Source: Clostridium sp. (GTDB lineage Bacteria; Bacillota; Clostridia; Lachnospirales; Lachnospiraceae). From it: DNA of 32,494 bases. Location: contig JAMPEW010000034.1 in NCBI GenBank assembly GCA_023664775.1, positions 1 to 32,494 on the forward strand, given 5' to 3'. The position numbers and the translations under genes were made by a program. Under the pieces are notes generated by a model. It searched no databases. It was not told the DNA's origin and worked only from the letters and a program-made list of their open reading frames with translations. Position 1 is the stretch's first letter. Each line of letters opens with the position of its first letter. Shown here piece after piece: positions 19,242 through 27,337 of the stretch.

Positions 19242-19775
19242 TTATACAAGTGACTTTGCCAAATTCTCAATCTTTGTCTTAATACTGCTGTCAACAACTC
19301 TGTCATCAATCCTTATGACAAGCCCGCCTATCAGGGAGCTGTCAACAAAGAAGCTTGTTTCCATGGTGTCAAAAGCAGTTGTTTCAATTAAACGTTTTTC
19401 GATGCTGCTCTTTTGCTCATCTGTAAGAGGAGCCGCGCTTGTAACAGCCGCAACACCGATATTTTTTTCTTTTTTTACAAGCTTGATAAAATACGCAAGC
19501 ACCTGTATGAGATTTGCTGCATGATCCTTATCAACAACCATTGCAATAAGTCCTGTAAGCTCATCTGACACCTTGCCTTCAAAGGTCTTTCTTACAACCT
19601 TTTTCTTCTCATCCTTATTAATGTGCGGATGGGAAAGAAGCTTAATCAGTTCACCATTTTCCTTCAAAATGTCTATAAGCGCCAAAACCTCATCATACAG
19701 AGCATCAAGCTTATTCTCCTCAATTGCAAGCTCAAAGAGCGCATTTCCATAGGTTGTATCTACTTGTTTAGCCAT
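19242..19775 (-). CDS. atpH: F1Fo ATP synthase subunit delta (OSCP)
   Basis: The 177-residue peripheral-stalk subunit that links F1 to the b dimer. The N-terminal helical domain begins VDTTYGNALFELAIEENKL. The C-terminal part has the conserved VTSAAPLTDEQKSSIEKRL and the DSSLIGGLVIRIDDRVVDSSIKTKIENL block. Its start overlaps the end of atpF by 16 bp, which indicates tight coupling of the two stator subunits. GGGTGA lies 6 nt before the ATG. Confidence 0.96.
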   Translation of the reverse strand: MAKQVDTTYGNALFELAIEENKLDALYDEVLALIDILKENGELIKLLSHPHINKDEKKKVVRKTFEGKVSDELTGLIAMVVDKDHAANLIQVLAYFIKLVKKEKNIGVAAVTSAAPLTDEQKSSIEKRLIETTAFDTMETSFFVDSSLIGGLVIRIDDRVVDSSIKTKIENLAKSLV

Positions 19776-20335
19776 GTATCATCACCCATTTCCTTTAAGG
19801 TTTCATCAATGAGCGCCGCCTGTTTGCTGTCATCCATTGAGCCGGCTACAAACTTTCCTGCCATAACCGTTGCCACACTGATGATTTCCTGCCTTACCTC
19901 ATCCTTAACCTTGCTCTTTTCTAACTCAGCCTCCTGATTTGCCCTTGAAATGATCCTTGCTGCCTCAGCATTCGCATCGGCAATAATGTTTTCCTCATTC
20001 TTAACGGCTTTTTTTCTTGCTGCGGAAAGAATTTCACCAGCCTCGTCATCTGCCTGTTTCATTCTGGCATCATACTCAGCCTTAAGCTTTGCTGCTTCCG
20101 CCCTGTCGCTTGCAGCGCTTTCCACATCATTTTTTATCTTTTCCCGTCTCTCCTCCAGCACCTTTCTTACCGGGTCTATCAGAATATACGACAAGAATAT
20201 AAAAAGCAGGAAAACCGCAAAGCCCTGTATCAGTATGTCAAATAAAAGCTGGATGTCCAGTCCGAATACACGTCCCTGTTCTTCTGCAAGTAAAGCAACA
20301 TTCGCTCTGCTTATAATGCTTAAATAACCTGTCAC
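19760..20335 (-). CDS. atpF: F1Fo ATP synthase subunit b
   Basis: The 191-residue stator subunit. It has one N-terminal membrane helix (LLFDILIQGFAVFLLFIFLSYILIDPV, about residues 29-55) and then a long charged helix that forms the b dimer. The helix is rich in Ala, Glu and Lys with right-handed coiled-coil character (RKVLEERREKIKNDVESAASDRAEA). It is about 25-30 residues longer than many b subunits, mostly at the N-terminus. The start is GTG at 20335 with a strong GGAGG 7 nt upstream. The 139-bp gap from atpE is filled with tandem palindromic repeats. Confidence 0.96.
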   Translation of the reverse strand: MTGYLSIISRANVALLAEEQGRVFGLDIQLLFDILIQGFAVFLLFIFLSYILIDPVRKVLEERREKIKNDVESAASDRAEAAKLKAEYDARMKQADDEAGEILSAARKKAVKNEENIIADANAEAARIISRANQEAELEKSKVKDEVRQEIISVATVMAGKFVAGSMDDSKQAALIDETLKEMGDDTWLNK

Positions 20336-20373
20336 GGTTAATCCTCCTTTCGGTTAAAATTGCTGTATGGTCT

Positions 20374-20465
20374 TTGCTTCGCGGGTCTGTCCTTAGGCAT
20401 CCTCCCGCAAGCGGGTCCCTTGCTTCGCGGGTCTGCCCTAAGGTATCCTCCCGCAAGCGGGTCCC
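20374..20465. repeat. Two tandem 46-bp GC-rich palindromic repeats between atpE and atpF
   Basis: Copy one (20374-20419) and copy two (20420-20465) are exactly adjacent and differ at three positions. Each contains CCCGC-AA-GCGGG, a CCTTAGG or CCTAAGG palindrome, and a TTGCTTCGCGGGTC half that can pair with the GACCCGC stretches. A third, partial copy continues to about 20475, right at the atpE stop codon. A related single copy lies at 307-330. No ORF of its own is credible. It is a REP-like element and may protect or separate the atpE message. Confidence 0.85.
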
Positions 20466-20474
20466 TCCTTAGGA

Positions 20475-20735
<261 letters not shown>

Positions 20736-20760
20736 TCATTCCTCCATTTTTTATATTTTG

Positions 20761-20772
20761 CCCCTTCAGGGG
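20761..20772 (-). promoter_or_regulatory. Small GC hairpin in the atpB-atpE gap
   Basis: On the mRNA strand this is CCCC-TGAA-GGGG, a 4-bp all-GC stem, about 28 nt upstream of the atpE start. No T tract follows, so it is not a terminator. It could mark an mRNA processing site or protect the 5' end of an atpE-containing fragment. Confidence 0.4.
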
Positions 20773-20797
20773 TTTTAATCTAAGTTTTTCTTTGCCC

Positions 20798-21544
20798 CTA
20801 GGCAGTTTCAACATTTCGTTTGTCGGCTACAAATACCATAGTCAGCATACAGAATACATATGCCTGTATCGCGCCTGAGAATAAATCAAAGTACACGTGT
20901 AATGCCGATGGTATACCAAACTTGAAAAAGATTGGTATAAGTCCATAATACAGTGCCATCATAACCGTTCCTGCGAGAATATTTCCATATAGACGAAGTG
21001 AAAGTGAAACAGGAGTTGCAAATTCACTGATTACGTTTATAGGGAAAAACAGAAATATCGGTTCAAACAAGCCTTTTATTGCGCCCCATTTTTGATACCG
21101 TATCGCTGCATACTGTATCATCACAAATGTTATGAGTGCAATACAAAGTGTTGTACCGTAATCTGCCGTAGGTGGTCTAAGCCCAAATAACCCTGATATA
21201 TTTGATAGAAAAACAAATATAAACAGCGTACCAATGTAATTGATGTACTTCTTGCCCGACTTTCCCATCGAGCTGTCAACAAAATTAAGCAGCGTGTTTA
21301 TGACAAGCTCTGTTCCCGTAGCAAAAAGACTGGGGTTATCCGTCTTTTTAAGGACGCTTTTCCTTGCCGCTATTGCCAACAGTATAATGGTGACAAATAC
21401 AATCAAGGTACATACATGGGTTGTGGTAATGTAGACCGTATGACCAAAGAAATCAATCGGATAAAGCTCATGGATAAAGAAATCTATGTTTGATTCTTCT
21501 TCCATGTGTATCAGACCGGTTCCAGTGGCTACACCACTTATCAT
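20798..21544 (-). CDS. atpB: F1Fo ATP synthase subunit a
   Basis: The 248-residue stator channel subunit has about six membrane helices. The essential arginine lies in VSLSLRLYGNILAG, within the helix facing the c ring. SNISGLFGLRPPTADYG and GAIQAYVFCMLTMVFV are other family blocks. I chose the ATG at 21544 (MISGVATG), which has GGAGGG about 8 nt upstream; the longer frame starting at 21577 lacks a site. The 125-bp gap before it carries two strong hairpins. It probably forms the Na+ path with subunit c. Confidence 0.96.
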   Translation of the reverse strand: MISGVATGTGLIHMEEESNIDFFIHELYPIDFFGHTVYITTTHVCTLIVFVTIILLAIAARKSVLKKTDNPSLFATGTELVINTLLNFVDSSMGKSGKKYINYIGTLFIFVFLSNISGLFGLRPPTADYGTTLCIALITFVMIQYAAIRYQKWGAIKGLFEPIFLFFPINVISEFATPVSLSLRLYGNILAGTVMMALYYGLIPIFFKFGIPSALHVYFDLFSGAIQAYVFCMLTMVFVADKRNVETA

Positions 21545-21580
21545 ATACTCACCCTCCTTCCTTGCAACATCAGTCATTCC

Positions 21581-21633
21581 AAATTTGCCTTCGGCAAATG
21601 GGCTGACGCCGTGTCCCGGCGGCTCTGCCGCCG
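21581..21633. repeat. Double-hairpin GC-rich element between atpI and atpB
   Basis: ATTTGCC (21583-21589) pairs with GGCAAAT (21593-21599) around 3 nt. CGGCGGC (21617-21623) pairs with GCCGCCG (21627-21633) around 3 nt. The first part, including the GGCTGACGC that follows it, recurs at 9851-9880. The element is GC-rich for this genome and lies about 37 bp upstream of the atpB start. No T run follows on the mRNA strand, so it is not an obvious terminator. Confidence 0.75.
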
Positions 21634-21669
21634 AACATATCTTATGTTATATATTAAAGAGCAGCTGCT

Positions 21670-22269
21670 CTACATATATCTGTCTTTATATTTTTCTGTA
21701 TATTTTTTAAAATATTTTTTTATAAGTGCATCCTCGTACTCGTCATCATCCATATCATGGCTTTCTGCGACTGCCCTTGCGGTAATTTCCTTCCCTGTCA
21801 GTTCCACATCTTCATCTGCTTCATTTTCATCTGAAGCTGTGTCCTCCGAAGCTGCCATCGTAACATCCCCTGTAAGCTTTCTTATCATGGGATTTAGGAA
21901 AGCTGACACCTTGAGTCCGAGCAGACCTACGGTAACTCCCACAAAGGAGACCCAGTCTATCATTATGCCCGCAGCCATAAGCACAAGGCACACGGCAAGT
22001 CTTATCATGCTTCTTACCGTTACAAAGCTCTTTGCCTTGCCCGTCTCAAGCTCAAGCGCCCTGTCAAGCACATCATACATGTTGTATGCAATAAAACACG
22101 CAGCCACACATCCGACGAAAAGTGATATAATAAAAAGCCATATGGGCCGCATAACTATGACGCCAAGCACTCCAAACACCACAAAATACATGCCTATTCC
22201 TATATAAAGTTGCATTAAAACCCTTCGTGCAGCCACCTCGTTCACAACTCCCTCTATAGAAAACTGCAT
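21670..22269 (-). CDS. atpI: AtpI-like ATP synthase assembly membrane protein
   Basis: About 199 residues with four membrane helices, two helical hairpins. The second hairpin ends VGVTVGLLGLKVSAFLNPMIRKL, the block typical of the ATP synthase subunit I family. Its place just before atpB supports this. AtpI proteins help assemble the c ring or supply cations. The C-terminal tail of about 60 residues is unusual: a strongly acidic stretch (SEDTASDENEADEDVE) followed by a basic end (KKYFKKYTEKYKDRYM). The start is uncertain: the ATG at 22269 has AAGG 14 nt away, and a TTG at 22308 overlaps the preceding gene. Confidence 0.75.
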   Translation of the reverse strand: MQFSIEGVVNEVAARRVLMQLYIGIGMYFVVFGVLGVIVMRPIWLFIISLFVGCVAACFIAYNMYDVLDRALELETGKAKSFVTVRSMIRLAVCLVLMAAGIMIDWVSFVGVTVGLLGLKVSAFLNPMIRKLTGDVTMAASEDTASDENEADEDVELTGKEITARAVAESHDMDDDEYEDALIKKYFKKYTEKYKDRYM

Positions 22270-22297
22270 TTCTATAAGCAGGACCTTACAACGCCTG

Positions 22298-22510
22298 CTA
22301 TTTTTCAAGATACTTTTTTATAAGGATATATACAGACCTTACGCCTGCAATAACTCCAATTACAATAAACCAGCCAACAAGATTTTTTCCAAGCCATTTT
22401 CCAAGAAAATAACCGATGGCAATGCTTATGAAAATCGTGGTAAGCATTGTAAATCCTATCTGCGTGATGAGAAACAGCATTTTCCAAACCTGATTATCAT
22501 TCTTTTTCAT
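22298..22510 (-). CDS. atpZ: AtpZ-like small membrane protein (F0F1-ATPase gene 1 family)
   Basis: A 70-residue protein with two membrane helices (LFLITQIGFTMLTTIFISIAIGYFLG and NLVGWFIVIGVIAGVRSVYILI) joined by a short KWLGKN loop. This matches AtpZ/AtpI-type proteins at the head of clostridial atp operons. It probably acts with AtpI in Mg2+ supply or c-ring assembly. I chose the ATG at 22510 (MKKNDNQVWK) because GGGGA lies 9 nt upstream and a promoter lies close by. It is the first gene of the operon. Confidence 0.8.
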   Translation of the reverse strand: MKKNDNQVWKMLFLITQIGFTMLTTIFISIAIGYFLGKWLGKNLVGWFIVIGVIAGVRSVYILIKKYLEK

Positions 22511-22547
22511 AGACAAATTTCCCCACAATTCACCACAGATAAAGGAT

Positions 22548-22576
22548 ATTATAAATGATTTTGGTATTTTTTTCAA
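22548..22576 (-). promoter_or_regulatory. Sigma-A-type promoter of the ATP synthase operon
   Basis: On the minus strand TTGAAA (22576-22571) and a perfect TATAAT (22553-22548) are separated by 17 bp. The leader before the atpZ ATG would be about 30 nt. This is the strongest promoter match in the window and suits a highly expressed operon. Confidence 0.85.
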
Positions 22577-22709
22577 TAATATTAATGCCAAAATGTTCAT
22601 ATTTTGTACATATATACCATATTGACTATTTTTATGCAGATAAACATATTGTATTGTTGCCCATATTTCAAAATTGTTATACTTATTTTTTACATTGGTG
22701 CATTTTGTC

Positions 22710-22738
22710 TTGTAAATTTACTTGGAACTATCTATAAT
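22710..22738 (+). promoter_or_regulatory. Probable promoter of the Sua5/tsaC gene
   Basis: TTGTAA (22710-22715) and a perfect TATAAT (22733-22738) are spaced by 17 bp. Transcription from here would place the whole 153-nt inverted repeat in the 5' leader of the downstream gene. The -35 match is only four of six. Confidence 0.5.
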
Positions 22739-22775
22739 TATGGCATGGTATGTGCTAAAAACATTTATATCATAT

Positions 22776-22928
22776 TTAGGTAATTGCGAAACTTAGCTTT
22801 ATAATAACGTAAATTGGAGAAAATATACAAGTTCATGGGCAGGGCGTTAAGCGCAAGCGTGCCCTGAGTTGAAGTTGTATATTTTCGACAACGTATATTA
22901 ATAAAATGTTAGTTTCGCAATTACCTAA
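22776..22928. repeat. 153-bp MITE-like inverted repeat in the tsaC leader
   Basis: The outer 18 bp are perfect inverted repeats: TTAGGTAATTGCGAAACT at 22776-22793 and its inverse at 22911-22928. The arms continue with imperfect pairing for about 70 nt each, including GAAAATATACAA matched on both sides and GGGC/GCCC next to the loop. The 15-nt loop holds GC-GCAA-GC. No ORF lies inside and no clear target-site duplication was found. It could be a small non-autonomous transposable element or a long regulatory hairpin. It ends 29 bp before the start codon of the next gene. Confidence 0.85.
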
Positions 22929-22957
22929 GTTGTATCTTAACAGCAAGGAGCTCAGGT

Positions 22958-24085
22958 ATGGATGAAACCAAAAACACAATCATTATGAATTGTGGTGACA
23001 AAGGGGCAATTTCAAAAGCGGCTGTCATTCTTAGAAAAGGCGGTCTTGTGGCTTTTCCGACCGAAACGGTATACGGTCTTGGTGCGGATGCGTTAAACCC
23101 TGAGGCTTCAGGTAAAATATACACGGCAAAGGGACGTCCAAGCGACAATCCCCTTATTGTCCATATTGCTGATACCTATGCTGTATACAAGCTGGCATCT
23201 CATGTGCCAAAAAAAGCAGTTATGCTTATGGAGGCATTTTGGCCGGGTCCCCTTACAATCATACTTCCTAAAAAGGATATCGTTCCAAGGGAGACTACAG
23301 GCGGACTTGACACTGTTGCAATACGCATGCCCTCACATCCTGCCGCACTTGACATGATTAGACAGTCCCAGCTTTATATCGCAGCACCAAGCGCCAATAT
23401 TTCGGGAAGGCCGTCCCCAACCACGGCAGGTCATGTAATAAGCGATATGGAAGGTAGAATTGACATGATACTTGACGGCGGTGCAGTGGGTATCGGCATA
23501 GAATCCACGATTGTTGATATGACAGGTGATGCTCCCGTCATTTTAAGACCCGGTTTTATAACAAAAGCCATGCTTGAAAATATAGTCGGGGCAGTTGCCG
23601 TAGACAAAGCACTTACAGAAAACAGCTTAGATATAAAACCGAAAGCCCCCGGCATGAAATATACACATTACGCTCCAAAGGGCGAGCTTACCATTGTAGA
23701 GCTTGACGATGCGGCAGGAACCGATGACAGCGGCACAATTGAAACCCCTCAGCGAAGCCTTACTTCAGCGTCCAGCTACATAACACGGCTTTCCGTTGCA
23801 AAAAGAATAAACGACCTTATATCAGAGAAAAAACGGCAGGGCTTTAAAACTGCTGTTATCGCCTCTGCCGAAAACGTACATTTATACAATTGTGAAAATA
23901 TTTTAGTAGCAGGCGAGAGGGCAAACGGTGAAACCATAGCCGCAAAGCTGTACGGTATTTTGCGTGAATGTGATGACATCGGGGCAGATTACATTTACAG
24001 TGAGGCCTTTCATCATGGTAAGCTTGGAGATGCCATCATGAACAGGCTGCTTAAGGCGGCAGGGCAGAAAGTGATAAAGATATAA
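22958..24085 (+). CDS. tsaC: L-threonylcarbamoyladenylate synthase, Sua5 type
   Basis: A 375-residue enzyme making threonylcarbamoyl-AMP from Thr, bicarbonate and ATP, the first step of tRNA t6A37 synthesis. The YrdC domain covers about 10-210: PTETVYGLG 34-42, KGRPSDNPL 58-66, APSANISG 143-150, IESTIVD 181-187, then ILRPG. A C-terminal Sua5 domain (about 240-370) makes it the long Sua5/YwlC form rather than the short TsaC form. It contains the HYAPKGEL linker motif. AAGGAG lies 8 nt before the ATG. It is divergent from the atp operon and carries a long hairpin in its leader. Confidence 0.95.
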   Translation: MDETKNTIIMNCGDKGAISKAAVILRKGGLVAFPTETVYGLGADALNPEASGKIYTAKGRPSDNPLIVHIADTYAVYKLASHVPKKAVMLMEAFWPGPLTIILPKKDIVPRETTGGLDTVAIRMPSHPAALDMIRQSQLYIAAPSANISGRPSPTTAGHVISDMEGRIDMILDGGAVGIGIESTIVDMTGDAPVILRPGFITKAMLENIVGAVAVDKALTENSLDIKPKAPGMKYTHYAPKGELTIVELDDAAGTDDSGTIETPQRSLTSASSYITRLSVAKRINDLISEKKRQGFKTAVIASAENVHLYNCENILVAGERANGETIAAKLYGILRECDDIGADYIYSEAFHHGKLGDAIMNRLLKAAGQKVIKI

Positions 24086-24118
24086 GTTTAACCTGATATA
24101 TCAAAAAAGCAATTATAT

Positions 24119-24127
24119 TGTTATAAT
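24119..24127 (+). promoter_or_regulatory. Extended -10 promoter before rpiB
   Basis: TGTTATAAT is a TGn extended -10 box with a perfect TATAAT at 24122-24127. No good -35 lies at the usual distance, which extended -10 promoters tolerate. It is 34 bp before the rpiB start, suggesting that rpiB and the gene after it can be transcribed apart from tsaC. Confidence 0.5.
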
Positions 24128-24160
24128 GTTAAAATAATAAACCCGGAGGATAACAAATAT

Positions 24161-24586
24161 ATGATAGCAATCGGATGTGACCACGGTGGTTACGAATTAA
24201 AAAAAGAAATTATGAAGCACCTTGAGGAAAGAGGAATCCCATTTAAGGATATGGGCTGTGACAGCACAGCATCATGCGATTATCCTGTCTATGCAAAGGC
24301 AGTTGCCGAGGAGGTTGCAGGCGGAGCTTGCGAGCTGGGAATACTTATATGCGGCACGGGCATCGGAATGTCAATGGCGGCAAACAAGGTGCAGGGCATA
24401 CGTGCAGCCGCCTGTTCAGACTGCTTTTCCGCAAAGGCAACAAAGGAACACAACAACGCAAATGTTCTTTGTCTTGGAGCAAGGACACTTGGGGCAGGAC
24501 TTGCGCTTATGCTTGTGGACACGTTTATAGACACACCTTTTTCCGGGGATGAAAGGCACATTAGAAGAATTGGTATGTTTTCTTAG
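24161..24586 (+). CDS. rpiB: Ribose-5-phosphate isomerase B
   Basis: A 141-residue LacAB/RpiB-family enzyme interconverting ribose 5-phosphate and ribulose 5-phosphate in the pentose phosphate pathway. The start MIAIGCDHGGYELK carries the substrate-binding Asp7-His8. The catalytic cysteine is Cys64 in ILICGTGIGMSMAANK, where the GTGIG loop holds the phosphate. KEHNNANVLCLGAR supplies further active-site residues. GGAGGA is 8 nt before the ATG. A glycosyltransferase gene follows after 12 bp. An allose-6-phosphate isomerase role is possible in the family, but nothing nearby suggests it. Confidence 0.96.
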   Translation: MIAIGCDHGGYELKKEIMKHLEERGIPFKDMGCDSTASCDYPVYAKAVAEEVAGGACELGILICGTGIGMSMAANKVQGIRAAACSDCFSAKATKEHNNANVLCLGARTLGAGLALMLVDTFIDTPFSGDERHIRRIGMFS

Positions 24587-24598
24587 AAGGAGTTACTT

Positions 24599-25771
24599 AT
24601 GAAGGTATTATTTTGCAGATGGAACAGTATATGTGAAACAGGAATAACAAATGCAATCAAGCGTCTCGGATATGAGCTTATTACATTTGACAAGACCCCT
24701 TTAAGCTCTGATTATGATACGGACTATCTGCATGAGCTTGTAGACATTATTAAGGGTGCTCCTGATATTGACTGCGTTTTTTCAATCAACTTCCAGCCAA
24801 TTATTGCACGAGGATGCAAGGTTCTAAAAATACCATACATTTCATGGACGGTAGACTGTCCGAGCTTTATGCTATATTCAGAAACAATTTCCCTGCCTAC
24901 AAACCGCATATTCCTTTTGGACAGGATGCAGGTGGAAAAATTTTCACCACTTAATCCTGACAATATTTTTCATATGCCTATGGCCTGCGACACTCCTACA
25001 TGGGACAGCATAAAGGTTACGCCCCAAGAGCACAAAATGTACGACTGCGACATTTCCTTTGTGGGATCGCTTTATTCAGAAAAATGCAAATACAACTTTA
25101 TAGAAAAGGATCTGCCTGATTACATTCGCGGCTATGTGGACGGCTTAATCAATGCACAGCTAAATGTATACGGCTACAATTTTATTGAGGATTCATTGAC
25201 AGATGAATTTGCAATGGAATTTAAAAAATATGCTGACTGGCATAAGCTTGGCGAGGATTACACAGAGGACGTCAAGGGCATCATTGCCGACACATACATA
25301 GGCTACAAATGTACGGAGCAGGAGCGTATCCGCACCCTTACTGCTATAAGCGAGTGCTTTGACATGGATTTATGGACATTAAGCGATACATCAATGATAC
25401 CAAACATACACAACCGCGGCGGTGCAGATTCAAGCAACATGATGCCGCAGATTATTAAATGCAGTAAAATCAATCTCAATATGACGAACCGTCCAATCAA
25501 AACGGGACTTCCCCTTAGAATTTTTGACCTTTTGGGAGCAGGCGGCTTTGTCATATCCAATTATCAGGCTGAAATTCCTGAGCATTTTATTCCTGATGAG
25601 GATATTGTGCTCTACGACAATATCCCTGATTTGCTTGACAAAATCGATTATTACCTGAAACATGATGACGAAAGACGTCAGATTGCAAAAAACGGACATG
25701 ATAAGGTAAAGGAATTTCACAGCTACGATGTGAGGCTACAGGAAATGTTCCAAATATGCGGGTTAGTGTAA
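24599..25771 (+). CDS. CgeB/DUF3880-like glycosyltransferase
   Basis: A 390-residue protein. The N-terminal part (about 1-170) resembles DUF3880, with CVFSINFQPIIARGCKVLKIPYISWTVDCP. The C-terminal part resembles glycosyltransferase group 1 (GT_1_2), with LPLRIFDLLGAGGFVISNYQAEIPEHF and FHSYDVRLQEM. This architecture is shared with CgeB, a spore-surface glycosylation protein, and with transferases found near flagellin modification genes. AAGGAG is 6 nt before the ATG. It is co-directional with rpiB at 12 bp and converges on the nucleotide-sugar cluster 25 bp away. It may use a sugar from that cluster; acceptor unknown. Confidence 0.82.
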   Translation: MKVLFCRWNSICETGITNAIKRLGYELITFDKTPLSSDYDTDYLHELVDIIKGAPDIDCVFSINFQPIIARGCKVLKIPYISWTVDCPSFMLYSETISLPTNRIFLLDRMQVEKFSPLNPDNIFHMPMACDTPTWDSIKVTPQEHKMYDCDISFVGSLYSEKCKYNFIEKDLPDYIRGYVDGLINAQLNVYGYNFIEDSLTDEFAMEFKKYADWHKLGEDYTEDVKGIIADTYIGYKCTEQERIRTLTAISECFDMDLWTLSDTSMIPNIHNRGGADSSNMMPQIIKCSKINLNMTNRPIKTGLPLRIFDLLGAGGFVISNYQAEIPEHFIPDEDIVLYDNIPDLLDKIDYYLKHDDERRQIAKNGHDKVKEFHSYDVRLQEMFQICGLV

Positions 25772-25796
25772 AAACACCATATACGCCTTGAGAAAT

Positions 25797-26714
25797 TTAC
25801 ATGCCATTTTCTTTCATCCAGTTCGCAGTTTTTCTGATTCCCTCATCAAAGGACACCTCTGCCTTGATTCCAGTGTCCTTTAAAACAGCTTGAATATCAA
25901 ACTCCTTGTAGGTCAGACTTACCCCATCAAAGGGCATTTTCCCTATCCCTATATCTCTGCCTGGAGCAAGCTGATTTCCCATTTCCTGCAAAAAGAACCT
26001 TAGCGGCTGGGGATTTCCACTCCCTATATAATAGACCCGATGATTTCTGCCATCTTCTCCAAGTCCGGCAAACATTCTTGCGGCATCCTCTATATATACA
26101 AAATCATACATCTGCTCCCCTGTGGAAAAAGAGGTTTCCTCCTTATTTAACAGTTTTCTTATGCTGCTGTTTATAAGCCGGGGAGAGCTTTCACCCTCGC
26201 CATATATATTAGAGATAACTGCTGATAGATATGTCAGATCTAACGAAGCAGCGATAGCATGTGCCATATAATTTGCCGTTTTCTTTGCAGTACAATATAC
26301 AGTAGAAATACTTGGCGCTTTTCCACTGTTAAAAAGCTTCTCGATTTCGTATTCCATAATGCTTGACGCAAAAATAAATTTCTCACACCCAAGCAGCTTA
26401 GCCGTTTTTACAGCTTCACATGTGTGTCTGACATTTGCAAGCTGCACTGCTTCATCTCCCCGCAAAGCGCCGGAGGTTCCCTCCCATGCAAAATGATAAA
26501 ATGTATCATGGCTGTCAGATACCAGGCTGACAAGTTCTTTGATGCTTTCCATGGCACAGTATACAATATCAAGCCCCTCAATGCCATTCAGCCTGCCAAG
26601 TGCAGAGTCTTTACTTCTAACAACAGCCGTTACTGATATGCCATTTTTTACAAGGCGCCTGCATACGGCAGCCCCCACAAATCCATTTGCTCCTGTTACA
26701 ATTGCTCGTTTCAT
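25797..26714 (-). CDS. NAD(P)-dependent SDR reductase/epimerase of the CDP-sugar cluster
   Basis: A 305-residue extended SDR. The nucleotide loop is TGANGFVG (G8, G11, G14). SSIMEYE around 117-123 supplies the catalytic serine, and Y140-x3-K144 is the SDR pair. The C-terminal part has SNIYGEGE and the family end EGIRKTANWMKEN. It is the last gene of the cluster, 11 bp after the RmlC-like gene. By position it would be the final 4-keto reductase, like AscF, abequose or paratose synthase, that completes the CDP-dideoxyhexose. Sequence alone cannot fix the stereochemistry. GGGAG is 7 nt before the ATG. Confidence 0.85.
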   Translation of the reverse strand: MKRAIVTGANGFVGAAVCRRLVKNGISVTAVVRSKDSALGRLNGIEGLDIVYCAMESIKELVSLVSDSHDTFYHFAWEGTSGALRGDEAVQLANVRHTCEAVKTAKLLGCEKFIFASSIMEYEIEKLFNSGKAPSISTVYCTAKKTANYMAHAIAASLDLTYLSAVISNIYGEGESSPRLINSSIRKLLNKEETSFSTGEQMYDFVYIEDAARMFAGLGEDGRNHRVYYIGSGNPQPLRFFLQEMGNQLAPGRDIGIGKMPFDGVSLTYKEFDIQAVLKDTGIKAEVSFDEGIRKTANWMKENGM

Positions 26715-26725
26715 TTTTGCACTCC

Positions 26726-27289
26726 CTACAAACCGCCAAATCGACTTGAAAATTCCTTTAAGGTCATAAGGCTTCTATCCCTGTCGCTCATAATACATTT
26801 TTTCATGTCGTCTATCGGCCATTGAATGTTGATATCCAAATCGTCAAATCTGATTCCCGTATCAGTGTCACTGCTATAAGCTCCATCGCACTTATATTCC
26901 ATTATAGTGTCATCCCTAAGCGCAATAAAGCCGTGTGCAAACCCCCTCGGAACATAAAAGCTATGTCCATTTTCTGCCGAAAGCTCTGCACCATGCCATT
27001 TTCCAAAGGTATCGCTGTTCTTCCTCAAGTCCACAACAACGTCATAAACGCTTCCGCTGATAACACCGACAAGCTTTGCCTGAGGATTATCAATCTGAAA
27101 ATGCATTCCCCGCACCACATTTTTTTTTGAAATTGAGAAAAAAGATTCCGAACAATGGAACGATATACCTGCTTCTGCAAAGGCAGTCTCCTCAAAATCC
27201 TTTACAAATGCACCCCTGTTGTCATAGGCCACTTTGGATCTAATCAAATATGCACCCTCTAAACCAAGATTTTCAAATTCATATTTCAT
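26726..27289 (-). CDS. RmlC-like sugar-nucleotide epimerase
   Basis: A 187-residue cupin of the dTDP-4-dehydrorhamnose 3,5-epimerase family. Catalytic residues are His63 (VVRGMHFQ), Tyr132 (MEYKCDG) and probably Asp171 (SDRDRSL). VPRGFAHGFIAL is the cupin signature. No rmlA, rmlB or rmlD lies in the window, while rfbF, rfbG and rfbH are directly upstream. The substrate is therefore more likely a CDP-4-keto-3,6-dideoxyhexose, as for AscE of the ascarylose pathway. A dTDP-rhamnose role with rml genes elsewhere remains possible. GGAGG is 13 nt before the ATG, a long spacing. Confidence 0.88.
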   Translation of the reverse strand: MKYEFENLGLEGAYLIRSKVAYDNRGAFVKDFEETAFAEAGISFHCSESFFSISKKNVVRGMHFQIDNPQAKLVGVISGSVYDVVVDLRKNSDTFGKWHGAELSAENGHSFYVPRGFAHGFIALRDDTIMEYKCDGAYSSDTDTGIRFDDLDINIQWPIDDMKKCIMSDRDRSLMTLKEFSSRFGGL

Positions 27290-27337
27290 CTCTTTTTTGC
27301 ATCCTCCAAAAACAATTACCGTATCCTGACATGCGGG

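Noticed and set aside
20238-20456. Minus-strand ORF of 72 codons covering the tandem repeats
   Set aside because: Its Arg- and Asp-rich sequence is simply a translation of the GC-rich repeat array and it overlaps the true atpF start.
20374-20465. CRISPR-like array
   Set aside because: The two 46-bp copies abut with no spacer, and no cas genes are present.
22776-22928. Intrinsic terminator between the divergent atp and tsaC units
   Set aside because: The arms are far too long, no T tract follows on either strand, and the element lies upstream of tsaC rather than after a gene.
26726-27289. Calling the epimerase rfbC/rmlC of the dTDP-rhamnose pathway
   Set aside because: No other rhamnose gene is present and the gene is embedded in a CDP-sugar set; the symbol was left blank.
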